Shown here piece by piece: positions 46,623-57,406 of a stretch of 64,000 nt of DNA. The stretch is from Knufia peltigerae (Eukaryota; Ascomycota; Eurotiomycetes; Chaetothyriales; Trichomeriaceae). The DNA lies in the NCBI GenBank assembly GCA_030247855.1, contig JAPDRN010000028.1, positions 248,001 through 312,000 on the forward strand. The letters are read 5' to 3'. The notes under the pieces are model-generated. The model was not told where the DNA came from, did no database searches, and worked only from the letters and a program-made list of their open reading frames with translations. How positions within the stretch are numbered: position 1 is the stretch's first letter; every line of letters begins with the position of its first letter. The position numbers and the translations under genes are program-made.

Positions 46623-47386
46623 GGTCAAAGGCGTACAGAATGATCTGACTCACTATACTCAGTGGAATGAAGAAGGTGATCTCGCAAGAAGCCGAAGCAT
46701 ACCTCGATATCACTTCACTGCTCGATGCTAAGCTTGGCGGTTGTACATGCAAGGTGCCCGCCTCACGTTCACTAACTATATCGTAAAAAGGAAACAAAAA
46801 CAATTTCAGCAAAAAGTTATTTGGAGGGTTCGAAGCCCCGACCGTCTGCAGCGGTCGGGGCTCCTAATACTTATCCCGACTATGACCATTCACAGATCTC
46901 AACTCCCTAAGGAACGTATTACTCCGTAATACTTGAAAAGATTGCTACAGTAGTCATGGAAACCTGCCGAAGACTCCCAGTTTAATCCACTAAGCAGCTG
47001 GTTTCCAAGGATAAGCCCACCTCCAAACCACTTAAGCCAAAGGTGCGTTGCGATGCGGTGAGTCTTAGTAGTGGCCATCCAGGCAGTTCCTTTGTTGAAG
47101 GCAATTTCAATGGAATAAATATATATAGTATTAGTTACAGAGTGGGGCATAGTGACAGTGAACTTTCCTGTTTAGCTTTAGCGCGAGGCTTCCTTGGCAT
47201 ATTCAAATAGGGGCTGTGCTACTCTCACTCAACCTCTTGCCATGTAATCGCTCAACAACACCGAAGACACCAAACATCTCTACTCCTTGTCGCAAAGCGA
47301 AATTTATCATTCATCTTAGTCATTTGAATCCTACCACAATTGAAGCATTGAGAGCTCATCCTCCGGACCTTCCCCAGACGTCTGTC
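46623..47386. other. Intergenic region between beta-mannosidase and esterase
   Basis: About 0.76 kb between two plus-strand genes. It contains a strong GC-rich hairpin 210 bp after the beta-mannosidase stop (46834-46862), TTACTCCGTAAT at 46919-46930, and the esterase promoter. No credible ORF. Confidence 0.5.
46834..46862. repeat. Perfect GC-rich hairpin
   Basis: Arms AGCCCCGACCG (46834-46844) and CGGTCGGGGCT (46852-46862) are perfectly complementary around a 7-base loop. The stem is nine G/C pairs and two A/T pairs. It sits in otherwise AT-leaning spacer. Confidence 0.9.
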
Positions 47387-48590
47387 ATGACCGACTCTAC
47401 TCAAGGCTATGACGGCAACAAATTGGACGAGCCAAACACCGAATTCGAAGAGGTTGGTTAACTTACAAAGTAACTCTCAAGTAGTTCTACGCATCCACCC
47501 ACTGACGTGTGAACAGTTCATCAAGAGAAATCCGCCCCCTAATATTGACTGGTCCAATGGTCCGCTTTGCAAACTGATAGGCCAGGCGATGGTAGAAGAG
47601 GCCGCGAGATCTCACAGCATACCACCTGTGGGTGTGAAGCAGGTAGAAACCACCTTTAGGGCCGACGATGGGACTCATTTGAGAACAAAAATCTACCAAC
47701 CGGCCGATTTACTATCTGACCAGGGTCGTCCACTGATTGTTCTCATCCACGGCGGAGGATTTTGTATCGGCGTGCCTGAGAACGAAGAGATAACTGCACG
47801 GAATGTCGTCCAGACGCATGGCGCCATCGCAATTTCTATCGACTACAGACACGCCCCTGAATACAAATTTCCCTACGCGGTCGAGGATGCCTGGGCTGGT
47901 CTCCGATGGGCTGCCAAAAACGCCGCCTCGTACGGCGCAGACCCAACCAAGGGCTTCATAGTCGGTGGGAGCTCGGCGGGAGGCAACCTCACCGCAGTTC
48001 TGGCGCACCTTGCACGTGACAAAGGTCTCCGTCCTCCCCTGACGGGTCAGTACTTGGCCATTCCATCTGTCGGGACCGAGGAGGAGATCCCCGCCAAGTA
48101 CCAAGATCGACTCAAGTCGTACACCAAGTACGCCGACTCCCCGGGCCTTTCGGTCGCCGCGATCAATTCCGTCCTGAAAATGTATCAACCTGACCTGAAG
48201 GACGGAGCACGCTTTTGCATCGTCAATCACCCCAAGGGACACGCATATTTGCCCCCTGCCTATTTCCAGATTGCCGGTGCCGACACGCTACGTGACCAAG
48301 GCTTGGTGTACGAGACGGTTCTTCGCGAGGAATATGGCGTGCCCACAAAACTGGACACCTACCCTGGCCTGCCGCATGGGTTCTGGAGTGCATTTCCCAC
48401 TCTGTCCGCGAGCAAGGCCTTTCGACGGGACCAAGTCCGTGGCTTTGGGTGGTTGCTCAACTCGGAACCGCGTGTCGAGAGACTTCAATCACTAGAATAC
48501 GATCGCGTGGTCTCGATCCAATGGACCACCAAACTATGGATACTGTGGGTTGTTTTGAAGGACAAGCTGACCAGTCTTTGGGCTTTTTAG
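47387..48590 (+). CDS. Alpha/beta-hydrolase-3 (HSL-like) esterase
   Basis: Exons 47387-47452 and 47517-48590 give 379 residues; the 64-bp intron starts GTTGGT and ends GAACAG. The oxyanion motif HGGGFCIG starts at about residue 100, and the nucleophile elbow is GGSSAGG with Ser about 175. IDYRHAPEYKFP, an acidic residue in AGADTLRDQG and the catalytic His in GLPHGFW complete the fold. No signal peptide is visible, so it is probably cytosolic. Members cleave small esters or remove acetyl groups. Lying between beta-mannosidase and a sugar transporter, it could deacetylate acetylated mannooligosaccharides, but that is inference. Secondary-metabolite roles also exist in this family. Confidence 0.9.
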
Positions 48591-48733
48591 ACGACGTGTT
48601 CTTTGGTAGTTCTCTTTAACCACCAAAAAACAAGATTCAAAAAGTTGGCCTCGTGATAGACTCGAAAGAAGTTGCGGAGGGTTACAGTACACATAATTCA
48701 CGATCTTGGTATTATTGAAAACATGAAGGCGGT

Positions 48734-48765
48734 AAACCAAATCCCCGGGCGGAAAGATTTGGTTT
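48734..48765. repeat. Inverted repeat with 10-bp arms
   Basis: AAACCAAATC (48734-48743) pairs perfectly with GATTTGGTTT (48756-48765) across a 12-base GC-rich loop containing CCCGGG. Confidence 0.85.
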
Positions 48766-48812
48766 GGTGTGGCGGGGCCGCCCACTCCGATATTGCCATT
48801 CTTGGTCGCGGA

Positions 48813-48836
48813 GGGCCGGATTGGGATGTCCGGCCC
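48813..48836. repeat. Inverted repeat with 7-bp GC arms
   Basis: GGGCCGG (48813-48819) pairs with CCGGCCC (48830-48836) across a 10-base loop. It lies 48 bases after the previous hairpin. Confidence 0.8.
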
Positions 48837-49271
48837 GACTACACAAAACCCGTACATTTTTGCACCAGCAGATGGAGGGACCACTGATTTCCTTTTTAGG
48901 CGATCCCGGGCAAAGGAAAGAATTCAATTTCTCTGAGCACACAATTAAGAGCGGAACTGAGTCCATCAAGTCAAGCTTTGGACAGCTAGAGAAGTTCTAG
49001 AAGCCTTGTTGCAACGCATGTGGCATCTCCAGACTTTGTCTTGAAACCCCGTGGATATCTATTTAGATATCGTGGAGAAGTTAAGGCGGCTTCGAGGCAC
49101 ATCTATCCAGGCCCATATACAAAAAGGCCCGTGTCTCCCACCACGGTCTGGTCTGAATGCAGCTTGCTTCAAGCTTGAGATCTCTACCACCTCTCTTTTT
49201 CCTTCTAAAAGGTCTTTCGATCAGTGGCAACTGCGCAAGGCCTGGACGGTTCTCTACGACACATAACAAAC

Positions 49272-51246
49272 ATGACAGACTCATCACCCTCAAGAGCTAA
49301 CGAGGGCTATCGTCGAAGCAACACTAATGTCCTCGTCTACTCCTTCATCGTGGGCATCGCTGCCATGACGTTCGGATTCGACCAAGGTTTGACAGGTGGT
49401 TTTCTGGCCATGCAACCGTGAGTCCTCTGTCCCTGTCCGATGCGAGCCGGTACTGCGAACAAGTCAAACCCCGCTTTGCTAACATAGAAGCCCAGCTTTC
49501 TCAAGGACTACGGATACTTTGAACCTGCGCTGGGCGGGTATGCCATGACGGCGAGATCTCAGACACTGATGTATGGTATCGAAGTTGCCTGCATCGGTGG
49601 TGCTGCCATGGCGGCCGGATGGATCGGATCTCGCTACGGTCGCAAGATTCTCCTCTATCTTTGTGCCGTGTGCGCCATGATCGGAGTGGCAATCCAGATC
49701 GTCCCGCATTACCCTGTCATGGTGTTCGGAAGGGGCATCATGGGTCTGGGTATCGGGTTTGCAGCGAACGGATGCCTCGTCATGTGGAGCGAGATGCCAC
49801 CGGCTCATCTTCGTGGCTTGATCATCATCTTTTACCAGGTGTTCCTAAACATCCCCAATTTCATCGGAGCCTGTGTCAACGAAGGCACTCACACGCTCAA
49901 GACCGCTTGGGCTTATCGGATTGGTCTTTTGGTGGCTATCGCTCCCCCTATGCTACTTCTGGCCTTTCTTTGGATAGTGCCCGAGTCTCCACGTGAGTGA
50001 TTCCTGTTGTTATTTTTTGTTGGCGTAGAATCAAGGCGGCTGACGATGGGGCGTCAAAAATAGGCTGGCTAGTTTCACGGGGGAAAGTCCAGCAGGGCAA
50101 AACAAACATGACCAAGATCCGAGGAGAAAGTTGGCCTGAAGAAGAAATCGACGAAGAGATCAGAGAAATCAGTTTCTTCGTCGAAGTAGAGGCCACCGTG
50201 GAGAAGTCCACCTCGTACCTTGACTGTTTGAAAGGAACGGATTTGCGTCGGACCATGATCTCTCTCCTCATCCTTTGCGGCCAACAGTTCTTTGGCGTGG
50301 CGTTTTTTGCAGGGTACGCTCACCACACCGCATCATGATCGAAATTGAAGAACTGAGTCACTGACCGGGGCTAGCTTCCTAACTTATTTCTTTACTCTGG
50401 TTGGGATCAACAATGCATTCTTGGCCACGGTCATCTCCAACGTATGCTCCATCGCCGGAGCGGTCGGATCGTTCCCCATGGTCAAGTACTGGGGTCGAAG
50501 GCCAATCTTGATCTTTGGTGGTATCATTCAGTCGTTTTGCATGGTACGCGTCGTCTCCTGTGCTTGCTGAACCCAAAATTTTACTGACTATCCGGATGGG
50601 TAGATGGCGTTCGCCATCATCTCAGTAGCTGCACCAACAAGTAGTGCTGCCAGCAAGAGCGTCATCGCTTTCATCTCGCTCTTTCAGTTCTCGTACTCCT
50701 TCACGTGGGGGACTGCGGGAAACGCCCTGGCGGTGGAAGTGCTCTCTACGAGACTTCGTTCCAAGGCGATTGGAATTGCGTCCAGTTGCAGTTGGATCAT
50801 CTGTTTGGGTGTCACGTGTGGTAGTCCGTTCATGATCAATCCCCAGTACGGCAATCTGGGCACCAAGATTGGCTTCGTTTTCGGCTCGACAGCTATTGTG
50901 GTGACGCTCTTGACCATTCTTTTTGTGCCAGAAACAAAGGTGAGTTTGGACTTGTGTAAATCTCAGTCGTTTCCCGACGAACAGCAATCGGCTGACAAGG
51001 CACTTACCTCCACAGGACCGCACATTGGAAGAAATTGATGAAATGTTCCTCAATGTGAGTATAAAATACCTTCTTTGTGATCTAGATCGTGGCCATACTA
51101 ACGGAGTGTATCAGCGTGTCCCAACTCGAAAGTTCAAGAGCTATATTTGCACCGGTAATGTTGGGGATTACTCAATCACGCAACATGAAACCAAAAATGT
51201 TCTCGAAAAGGGACATGCGGTGGTGAGCGAAGTTGATCACGCATGA
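49272..51246 (+). CDS. MFS sugar transporter (sugar porter family), second in the cluster
   Basis: Seven exons (49272-49417, 49496-49992, 50064-50313, 50375-50543, 50604-50939, 51016-51054, 51115-51246) give 522 residues; all phases fit. Motifs: TFGFDQGLTGGFLAMQPF, GSRYGRKILLYL, MPPAHLRGLIIIFYQ, IVPESPRWLVSRGK, GQQFFGVAFFAGFLTYFF, YWGRRPILIFGG, and VPETKDRTLEEIDEMF. It has twelve predicted membrane helices and the usual central cytoplasmic loop. It is a proton-coupled sugar importer by family, with the substrate unknown. It belongs to a different subfamily from the 38645-40555 transporter, so the cluster carries two non-redundant porters. Confidence 0.92.
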
Positions 51247-51587
51247 GTGATTTGGTTCCCGTTGATGTTGTGACTAGAAGCCACAGCAGGCTCATAAAGT
51301 CAATGGAGTGTTACTGAGATAGTTGAGATAAAAGTCGTGAGATATCAACACTGCCAAAATACTAGATTCATACCTTTCCCAGAAGAATGAGGACATGAGA
51401 TACTTGAAATACATCTCGTAGTCGGTGATTAGTTTCGTAATCGTACTCGTACTCGTATGTGCGGAGAATTCAAAAGTTGGAGAAATTTTTGGTTGAGAAA
51501 CTTCAAACCTGAATCCGTAGCGTAGTTTATTTTTCTTTTTCTGGCTGAAGTGAATTTACTCAGTACCACCAGGAAAACCAGGAGAAT
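51247..51587. other. Intergenic region before nop4
   Basis: About 340 bp between same-strand genes. It contains GTACTCGTACTCG-like repeats near 51440 and should include the nop4 promoter. Nothing more was recognised. Confidence 0.4.
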
Positions 51588-53789
51588 ATGGAGTCCAGCA
51601 CGAAGAGAAGAAAGTTGTCGGACGACAATTACGAAGCCGTCCCTCCTAGTACTGAAAAGCCAAATACCCAAGAAATCGCTACTTCTAAAGAGCAGCGAAA
51701 CTCACTTTTCGTCCGCTCTCTCCCTGCCTCCGTCACCACAGAAAGACTCGCCGAGCACTTCTCGCAGTCATTCCCTCTGAAACATGCCGTCGTAGTGGTT
51801 GACCACGAGACAAAGATTTCGAAAGGGTTCGGTTTTGTGACCTTTGCCGATGCCGAAGACGCTCAGGCCGCAATCGAACAGTTCAACAACACCACACTAG
51901 ATGGCAGAAAGATCAAAGTGGAGGCTGCGTTATCCAGACACAGAGAAACCGAGGAAGGCTTGAAGAGCAGTGAGAATCGAACCGCAGCAGAACTGCGAGC
52001 ACAGCGCGAAAAGGAACGGGCGCAGGTACAACAACCAAGGTTGATTGTGAGGAATTTGCCGTGGAGCATCAAGACTGGAGATGACCTGGCGTTACTTTTC
52101 CGCAGTTATGGAAAGGTCAAACATGCAGTTGTCCCACAAAAAGGTCCTCGAGTACAATATGGCTTTGGCATCGTGGTGCTGAGAGGCAAGAAGAATGCCG
52201 AGCGTGCAATTGCCGGCGTCAATGGGAAAGAGGTGGATGGCAGGACGCTTGCAGTTGATTGGGCAGTCGACAAGGAAACTTGGGAGCAACAACAAAAGCA
52301 ACAGCAGAATGACTCGGAAACGGCAGTCCAAGCAGCAGAGCAGGATGCGACTGCAAAGACGGCGTCTGACAGCGCTGAGGATTCTGACGGTATCGAGGAT
52401 ATTGACAATGATGGTAATTCCGAAGATGAATTGGATGACGAGATCATGGACGACGTTGAGGGAGTGGGTTCAGAAGAAGATGGTTCTGAAAACCAATCGT
52501 CGCTGGACGAAGCCAGCGAGGACGAGGAACAGCACGACCCGAGAAACGACAGCACGATTTTCATCCGAAACCTACCTTTCACAGCAGATGATGACAGCCT
52601 CAAAGAACACTTTTCCTTATTTGGTCCTGTCCGATATGCACGTGTTGTGTATGATCCGGAGACAGAACGTTCCAGGGGTACTGCCTTTGTCTGCTTTTAC
52701 AAGGTCGACGATGCGAAGGCTTGCGTTAAGGACGCACCGAAGCCTCCATCCGCGACGCCTGTCAATGACAATGACAAGAAGCGCAAAGGAGAAGCAGTGA
52801 AGCACTCGATTCTCCAGAATGAAGCTACAGATCCATCGGGTCGGTACACGCTTGAAGGTCGCGTTTTGCAAGTGTCGAGGGCACTTAGCAGAGGAGACGC
52901 GAATAGGAGAGCCGCCGAGGCAAGTGAGAAGAGAGATATCCGCGACCGAGACAAGCGCCGACTTTATTTGTTGTCGGAAGGGTCGATTCCCAGGGGGTCC
53001 AAATTGTACGAGTTGCTAGGGAAGCCGGAAATCGACATTCGCGAAAGCAGCGCTCGTCAACGACAGAGCATCATCAAGAACAACCCCAACCTGTGCTTGA
53101 GTCTGACGCGATTGAGTGTGAGGAACCTGCCGAGAAGCATCGACAGCAAACAACTCAAAGCTCTGGCTCGAGAAGCGGTCGTGGGCTTCGCCAAAGATGT
53201 CAAGGCCGGTCTTCGACAGGCTCTGAGCAAGGAGGAGCTCCGCCGGGAAGGTGACGAGATGAAGGAGGCAGAACGGCAGCGGAGGTTTGCCGGCAAGGGT
53301 ATCGTCAAACAAGCCAAGGTCGTCTTTGAAGATCAAAAGGGGACCAAGGTCCACGACGGCGCGGGCAGAAGTCGAGGGTACGGGTTCATCGAGTACGCCA
53401 GCCACCGCAACGCCCTGGCCGGGCTGCGCTGGCTCAACGGACACATGGTGAAGTCGTCCGACGGGGAGCGGGGGAAGAGACTGATTGTCGAGTTCGCCAT
53501 CGAAAACGCCCAGGTCATTCAGCGACGCAATGAGAAGGAGCGCAGGTTCAAGGAGAACAGGGGGAAGAAGGTGCACGAGAATGGACGAGGTGACGAGAAC
53601 CGGCGCGACGGGTCGGCCAAGGAGGGCAAGGGCAAGAAAAGGAAGCAGCGTGATGGTGAAGGAGGAGAAGGAGAAAAGGAAAAGAAGACCACCGGCAACG
53701 CTGTCGACGGGGAAGAAAAGAACAGCCTTGCAAAGAGGAATCGTATCATAGCAAAGAAGCGACAGGCCAGGAAGAACCGAAAGGGTTGA
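51588..53789 (+). CDS. nop4: Nop4/RBM28-like nucleolar RNA-binding protein, four RRMs
   Basis: Single exon, 733 residues. RRM1 lies about 39-115 (LFVRSLPAS, KGFGFVTFA), RRM2 about 151-225 (LIVRNLPWS, QYGFGIVVL), RRM3 about 322-420 (IFIRNLPFT, RGTAFVCFY) and RRM4 about 505-630 (LSVRNLPRS, RGYGFIEYA). An acidic Asp/Glu/Ser region (about 265-315) separates RRM2 from RRM3, and the C-terminus is a long basic Lys/Arg/Gly tail. This is the layout of yeast Nop4, needed for 60S ribosomal subunit assembly in the nucleolus. RRM3 and RRM4 carry the insertions typical of this family. Confidence 0.95.
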   Translation: MESSTKRRKLSDDNYEAVPPSTEKPNTQEIATSKEQRNSLFVRSLPASVTTERLAEHFSQSFPLKHAVVVVDHETKISKGFGFVTFADAEDAQAAIEQFNNTTLDGRKIKVEAALSRHRETEEGLKSSENRTAAELRAQREKERAQVQQPRLIVRNLPWSIKTGDDLALLFRSYGKVKHAVVPQKGPRVQYGFGIVVLRGKKNAERAIAGVNGKEVDGRTLAVDWAVDKETWEQQQKQQQNDSETAVQAAEQDATAKTASDSAEDSDGIEDIDNDGNSEDELDDEIMDDVEGVGSEEDGSENQSSLDEASEDEEQHDPRNDSTIFIRNLPFTADDDSLKEHFSLFGPVRYARVVYDPETERSRGTAFVCFYKVDDAKACVKDAPKPPSATPVNDNDKKRKGEAVKHSILQNEATDPSGRYTLEGRVLQVSRALSRGDANRRAAEASEKRDIRDRDKRRLYLLSEGSIPRGSKLYELLGKPEIDIRESSARQRQSIIKNNPNLCLSLTRLSVRNLPRSIDSKQLKALAREAVVGFAKDVKAGLRQALSKEELRREGDEMKEAERQRRFAGKGIVKQAKVVFEDQKGTKVHDGAGRSRGYGFIEYASHRNALAGLRWLNGHMVKSSDGERGKRLIVEFAIENAQVIQRRNEKERRFKENRGKKVHENGRGDENRRDGSAKEGKGKKRKQRDGEGGEGEKEKKTTGNAVDGEEKNSLAKRNRIIAKKRQARKNRKG

Positions 53790-54021
53790 TTTGGGGATAT
53801 AGGAAGCTAAATAGATGGAACAAGTCATGACGACTGGTCTGTCACAATCTGTCTACACATTCATCCTGGGTATTCCATTCGATTTCATAACCAAGGGTAC
53901 TATTCAAAAAACATACTGGAGCGTAATAGTACCGTAATCCTGCTCCCGGCTTTGGGTAGTGGTGGTTGGTACACTTTACCTTCCCCCTTCCAACTTGATG
54001 CGCTTGACACTCGCGAGTCGT

Positions 54022-55030
54022 TTACGAAGGATCCGACGTGAAGCGTCCTTTGTCCATACCCTCGTTGTGAGCACCGTCGACCTGTGAAGAAAGGAAAAAA
54101 AGGTCAAATCAGTATTTGGTTCGATGATTCTCCTTTGCTCCGGTTTTTCTTTTTCTATACAATTGCGATACGAATTTGTGTGTTTGTTTTGTTTCTTCTT
54201 CTTGGTCTTTCCTGGTCCTTTTTGGGGGGCGGGGGGAGGGGGGGGGTTCTCATTCTTCTCTTTTTCTCCGTGTACACGTCTCTCTCTTTCTCTTTGTTCT
54301 CTTCTCCTTCTCATTCGTGAATGCGAATCGCGCGCGCGCAAAAGGGTGGGAGGGGTATTCAAAGCTTGTGCGACGAGGAATCATCACTGACCTTGCCGAC
54401 AATGTTGTATCGTTTGCTGAAGAATGTATACCACTCATCCAAGACGGTCTGGTACTTGTCGTCCAGGTCGCCCCATTCGGGAACGCAATCTTCGGGTTTC
54501 AAGCTCGAAAGGGCCAAGGCACGAGAAGGGTCTTTTCCTGCAAAGACTGTATGACCAAGAAAGAAAAAAAAACAGTCGTCAGCTTATACCCTCCGTGCTC
54601 CGGTAGGGAAAGTCTCTCCTAGGAGGCCCCGCGGGGTATGCGACGCACCATGATATTGACCCTTTTCGCCGTACGCGGAATTCTTGGAAACATCAAACAC
54701 GGTTCCCTTTATGGCGACGTAGGTAGGTTTATCCGGATTCGTGCCTAGAACATGAATCGATCTCAATCAGCCTGCTTCTTCTTTGTCATATCCTGTTTCT
54801 TTGGAAACACGTCCTGATAAAAACACAGCACGAACACCGGGGGATGTGCATTCATGCGCCTGTACATGTATATATTGTACGCCCCCCCGGGGTGTCGCTG
54901 CCTTACCGTCACATTTGCTCAACTCTTCGAGGGTGATGAGGGTGTCCTTTGGAGGATCTAGTTCGACCTTGACCTTGGGTTCGAACTTTTTGTTTTCGGA
55001 ATACGGGGATGGTGAAGTTGGATCCGCCAT
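54022..55030 (-). CDS. dap1: Dap1, cytochrome-b5-like heme-binding protein (MAPR family)
   Basis: Four exons (55030-54907, 54744-54649, 54546-54392, 54081-54022) give 144 residues. The fold starts ITLEELSKCDG, continues KPTYVAIKGTVFDVSKN, and reaches YGEKGQYHVFAGKDPSRALA, where the Tyr of KGQYHVFAG corresponds to the axial heme ligand of Dap1/PGRMC1. The end is LDEWYTFFSKRYNIVGKV plus a short tail. Dap1 binds heme and supports Erg11/Cyp51 and other P450 enzymes in sterol synthesis. There is no N-terminal membrane helix, as in yeast Dap1. The third intron (54391-54082, 310 bp) is unusually long for this window and C-rich in the transcript. Confidence 0.93.
54224..54246 (+). other. G-run with G-quadruplex potential opposite the dap1 intron
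   Basis: The plus strand reads six G, C, six G, A, then nine G. That satisfies the usual pattern of four G-tracts with short loops. On the dap1 transcript the same segment is a C-run within intron 3. Confidence 0.75.
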
Positions 55031-56094
55031 GTTTACGGTTTGGTGCGATGGCGCGCGACGGGTGCGACGACGAGGAGTTGAAAGTTGTCGGTTTCGGCGT
55101 CGGCCGGATTCCTTGTAGGGGAGAAAGGAGGAGGCGGGTACGGTGACGAGTAGTCAATCGACAAGTTGTGAATAAGGACACGGAAATTCAGTAAATTGAC
55201 AAGTTCGAAAAAAGGAAGAAGAGAGGCTACAAGACGCAGATGGTCAGTGAAATGGTAATGTAGTGGAGGGTTGGACCTCTAGTGCTAAATGTGGTAAACC
55301 GCGGAAACGAATGATTACATACTTTGCGTGTCAATGGGGAACCAATACTACGGTAAGCAAAGTACTCCGTAGAGGCTGAAGATCCGCAACGTAGTTTGGG
55401 AACCGGTGTGAGTGGGAGGGAGTCTAGGAGCGAGACTATTTGCGAGCTTTGCTGCTGCGGATAAAGAATGTAGCAGGATGGAGGGGTTCGTGTCTGGTGG
55501 TGGTGTGTGAGTTGGTCCGTATTGAAAATCGCGGGGCAAGAGAAAGTCCATGTCAATGCCTTGCATACAGTAGTACTCCGTACGGAGTTTCTTACATGGG
55601 TCTGGAGCGTATGGGATTCTGTAGTGTGTGCGTGTGACAGATTACTGAGCACAGACACTTCGGTAAGTTCCCAGCTTTTCCCAACAACCTCTCTTCTTCG
55701 TATGAGTACACATCCCATACTGTGGACCGACTCTTGCCTTCTAGATCCTCGGTACTGAACACTCGTACGGAGTACTATAAGACTTGGTCACTGATGACAC
55801 ATTTCACTCGACATCATCACCATCATCATCATCTTTCTCCAAGCATCCGTAATCTGAAATGGAGCTGTTACTGTACGGAGTATGAGGGCTGAGGTCTTGG
55901 GGCTCTCACTTGTTTGATCCTCCTCCGCAAATACATTTCCGTAGCTTGTTGCCTCTTATCACATACCTTCGTACTGGATGGAAGATATTTACTTAGGTAC
56001 CTAGATTAGGTACTTGGGTACGGTGTAGAGTATACATTTTTGCTTCTGAGGTAAGTGATATATATACACACACGTAGATCTGTTTGTTTTGCTC
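55031..56094. other. Intergenic region rich in GTACTCCGTAC words
   Basis: About 1.06 kb between the dap1 start and the agmatinase stop. The word GTACTCCGTA or its complement occurs at 55363-55371, 55573-55587 (two overlapping, in opposite orientation), 55765-55775 and 55873-55883. A CAT triplet run (CATCATCACCATCATCATCA) lies at about 55813, and GGTACCTAG/AGGTAC words near 55995-56022. No gene was recognised; an ORF at 55227-55718 minus is not convincing. Confidence 0.5.
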
Positions 56095-57406
56095 TCAATC
56101 TTCCTTCTTGTTCTCCTTCAAAGGTTTCACAGGAGTCTCGACCATCAAACCCATGAGAGAATGGGCAACCTCGGCCGCCGCGAGGACCGTGGTCTCTCCC
56201 GCGTTGTCATAAATGGGGGCCACTTCGACCACATCGGCGCCGACGACCTTTAACCCTTCGAGCCCATCCAGGATACTGAGAAGTTCGCGAGTCGTCCACC
56301 CACCCACTTCGGCCGTCCCCGTCCCCGGCGCGTACGCAGGGTCGAGGACGTCAATGTCGACCGAGATGTAGACATTGGTGTCACCCACTCGTGCTTTCAG
56401 TTTCTCAATGACCCCCGACACACCAACCTTGTCGATGTCTCTCGCCGTGATGATTTCGAATCCGCATCGTCGGTCGTTCTTCCAGTCGTGTTTCTTGTTG
56501 ACGGCGGGCGCTCGTATTCCGGCGTGTGCGGAACTGTTGAGGATGAGGCCTTCTTCGTGTGCGATGTGCAGGAACGTCCCGTGGTTCAGTCCCGCGTAGT
56601 CCGAAAGTCCACCCCCGAGGACCTTGGGGTCCCAGGTGTCGATGTGACTGTCAAAGTGGATCACGCTCACCGGCCCCCAGTGGTCAAAGGTCGACCGCAG
56701 TGCCACGAGCGTCGTGGTGTGGTCGCCGCCGAGGGTGATGACGCGGGGGACGGTCGAGATCTCCGTCGCGTTCGCCGGTCGTCCCGAAATGACTTTGTGG
56801 GCGGTTTCGAGTTGTTTCAGCGCCACGGTGTTGTCCAAGAAGGTCATGGGCACGTCTCCACAGTCCACGATCCGCGCCCACTGGAGGAACTCGTTCTTGT
56901 GCGTATAGGGACTCCAGTCCATGGGCGCACCGATCCTTCGAGAGCCGCTGTTGATTTCCCTCTCAGTCAAATATTCAACAGCTTCGCCCGCAAAATCCTC
57001 AACACAGATTCAAAGTCCTCGGAACAACGACAAATGTCAAAACCAACCGAGTGTTTGTAGAAACTTACAGTCGAATTCCCGTAGGGCCATAACGAGTTCC
57101 AGGTCTTCCAGTGGTGGCCGTATCAAATGGGGCTCCTACAAAAGCAATGTCGTACCCTTCAATGTCCTTCTCATCCGACAAGCAATGAACCCAAGGGAGG
57201 TTGGAAAATGTGGTCAAGCCGGCAAACTTGTCAAGGTCCAGAAAGGACTGTTTCTCGTCGTTCACCGATGATCGGTACTGACCACGACCATTGTTCGCCT
57301 GTAATGGTACGACAGGAGGGAAAACGATCTCGCGTGCTACCACCAAGCTGCTAGGTAGGATGAGTAGTAGTAGGGAGAACGATGTCAACCGCAAGAAGCT
57401 CAACAT
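56095..57406 (-). CDS. Agmatinase/ureohydrolase with signal peptide
   Basis: Exon 1 (57406-57069) and exon 2 (56947-56095) join over a 121-bp intron to give 396 residues (junction GPTGIRLGSRRIGAPMDW). The manganese-binding signatures of the arginase/agmatinase superfamily are intact: GGDHTTT, HFDSHIDTWDP and SVDIDVLDPAYAPG. GRPGTRYGPTGIR is the agmatinase-like substrate loop. Residues 1-24 form a clear signal peptide (LTSFSLLLLILPSSLVVA), so the enzyme enters the secretory pathway; many filamentous fungi have such secretory agmatinase homologues. It would release urea from agmatine or a related guanidino compound; the exact substrate is not readable. Confidence 0.93.

Larger units (their letters stand above)
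48591..49271. other. Intergenic region with hairpins
   Basis: About 0.68 kb between the esterase and the second cluster transporter, both plus strand. It holds two hairpins close together (48734-48765 and 48813-48836) shortly after the esterase stop. The final 150 bp before 49272 is pyrimidine-rich leader-like sequence. Confidence 0.5.

Noticed and set aside
46821..46850. tRNA-like B box (GGTTCGAAGCC)
   Set aside because: No A box, acceptor stem or cloverleaf can be formed upstream; the match is part of the GC hairpin.
53016..53828. 270-codon ORF antisense to nop4
   Set aside because: It lies opposite the RRM4 and lysine-rich tail of nop4, whose sense frame has clear RNP motifs.
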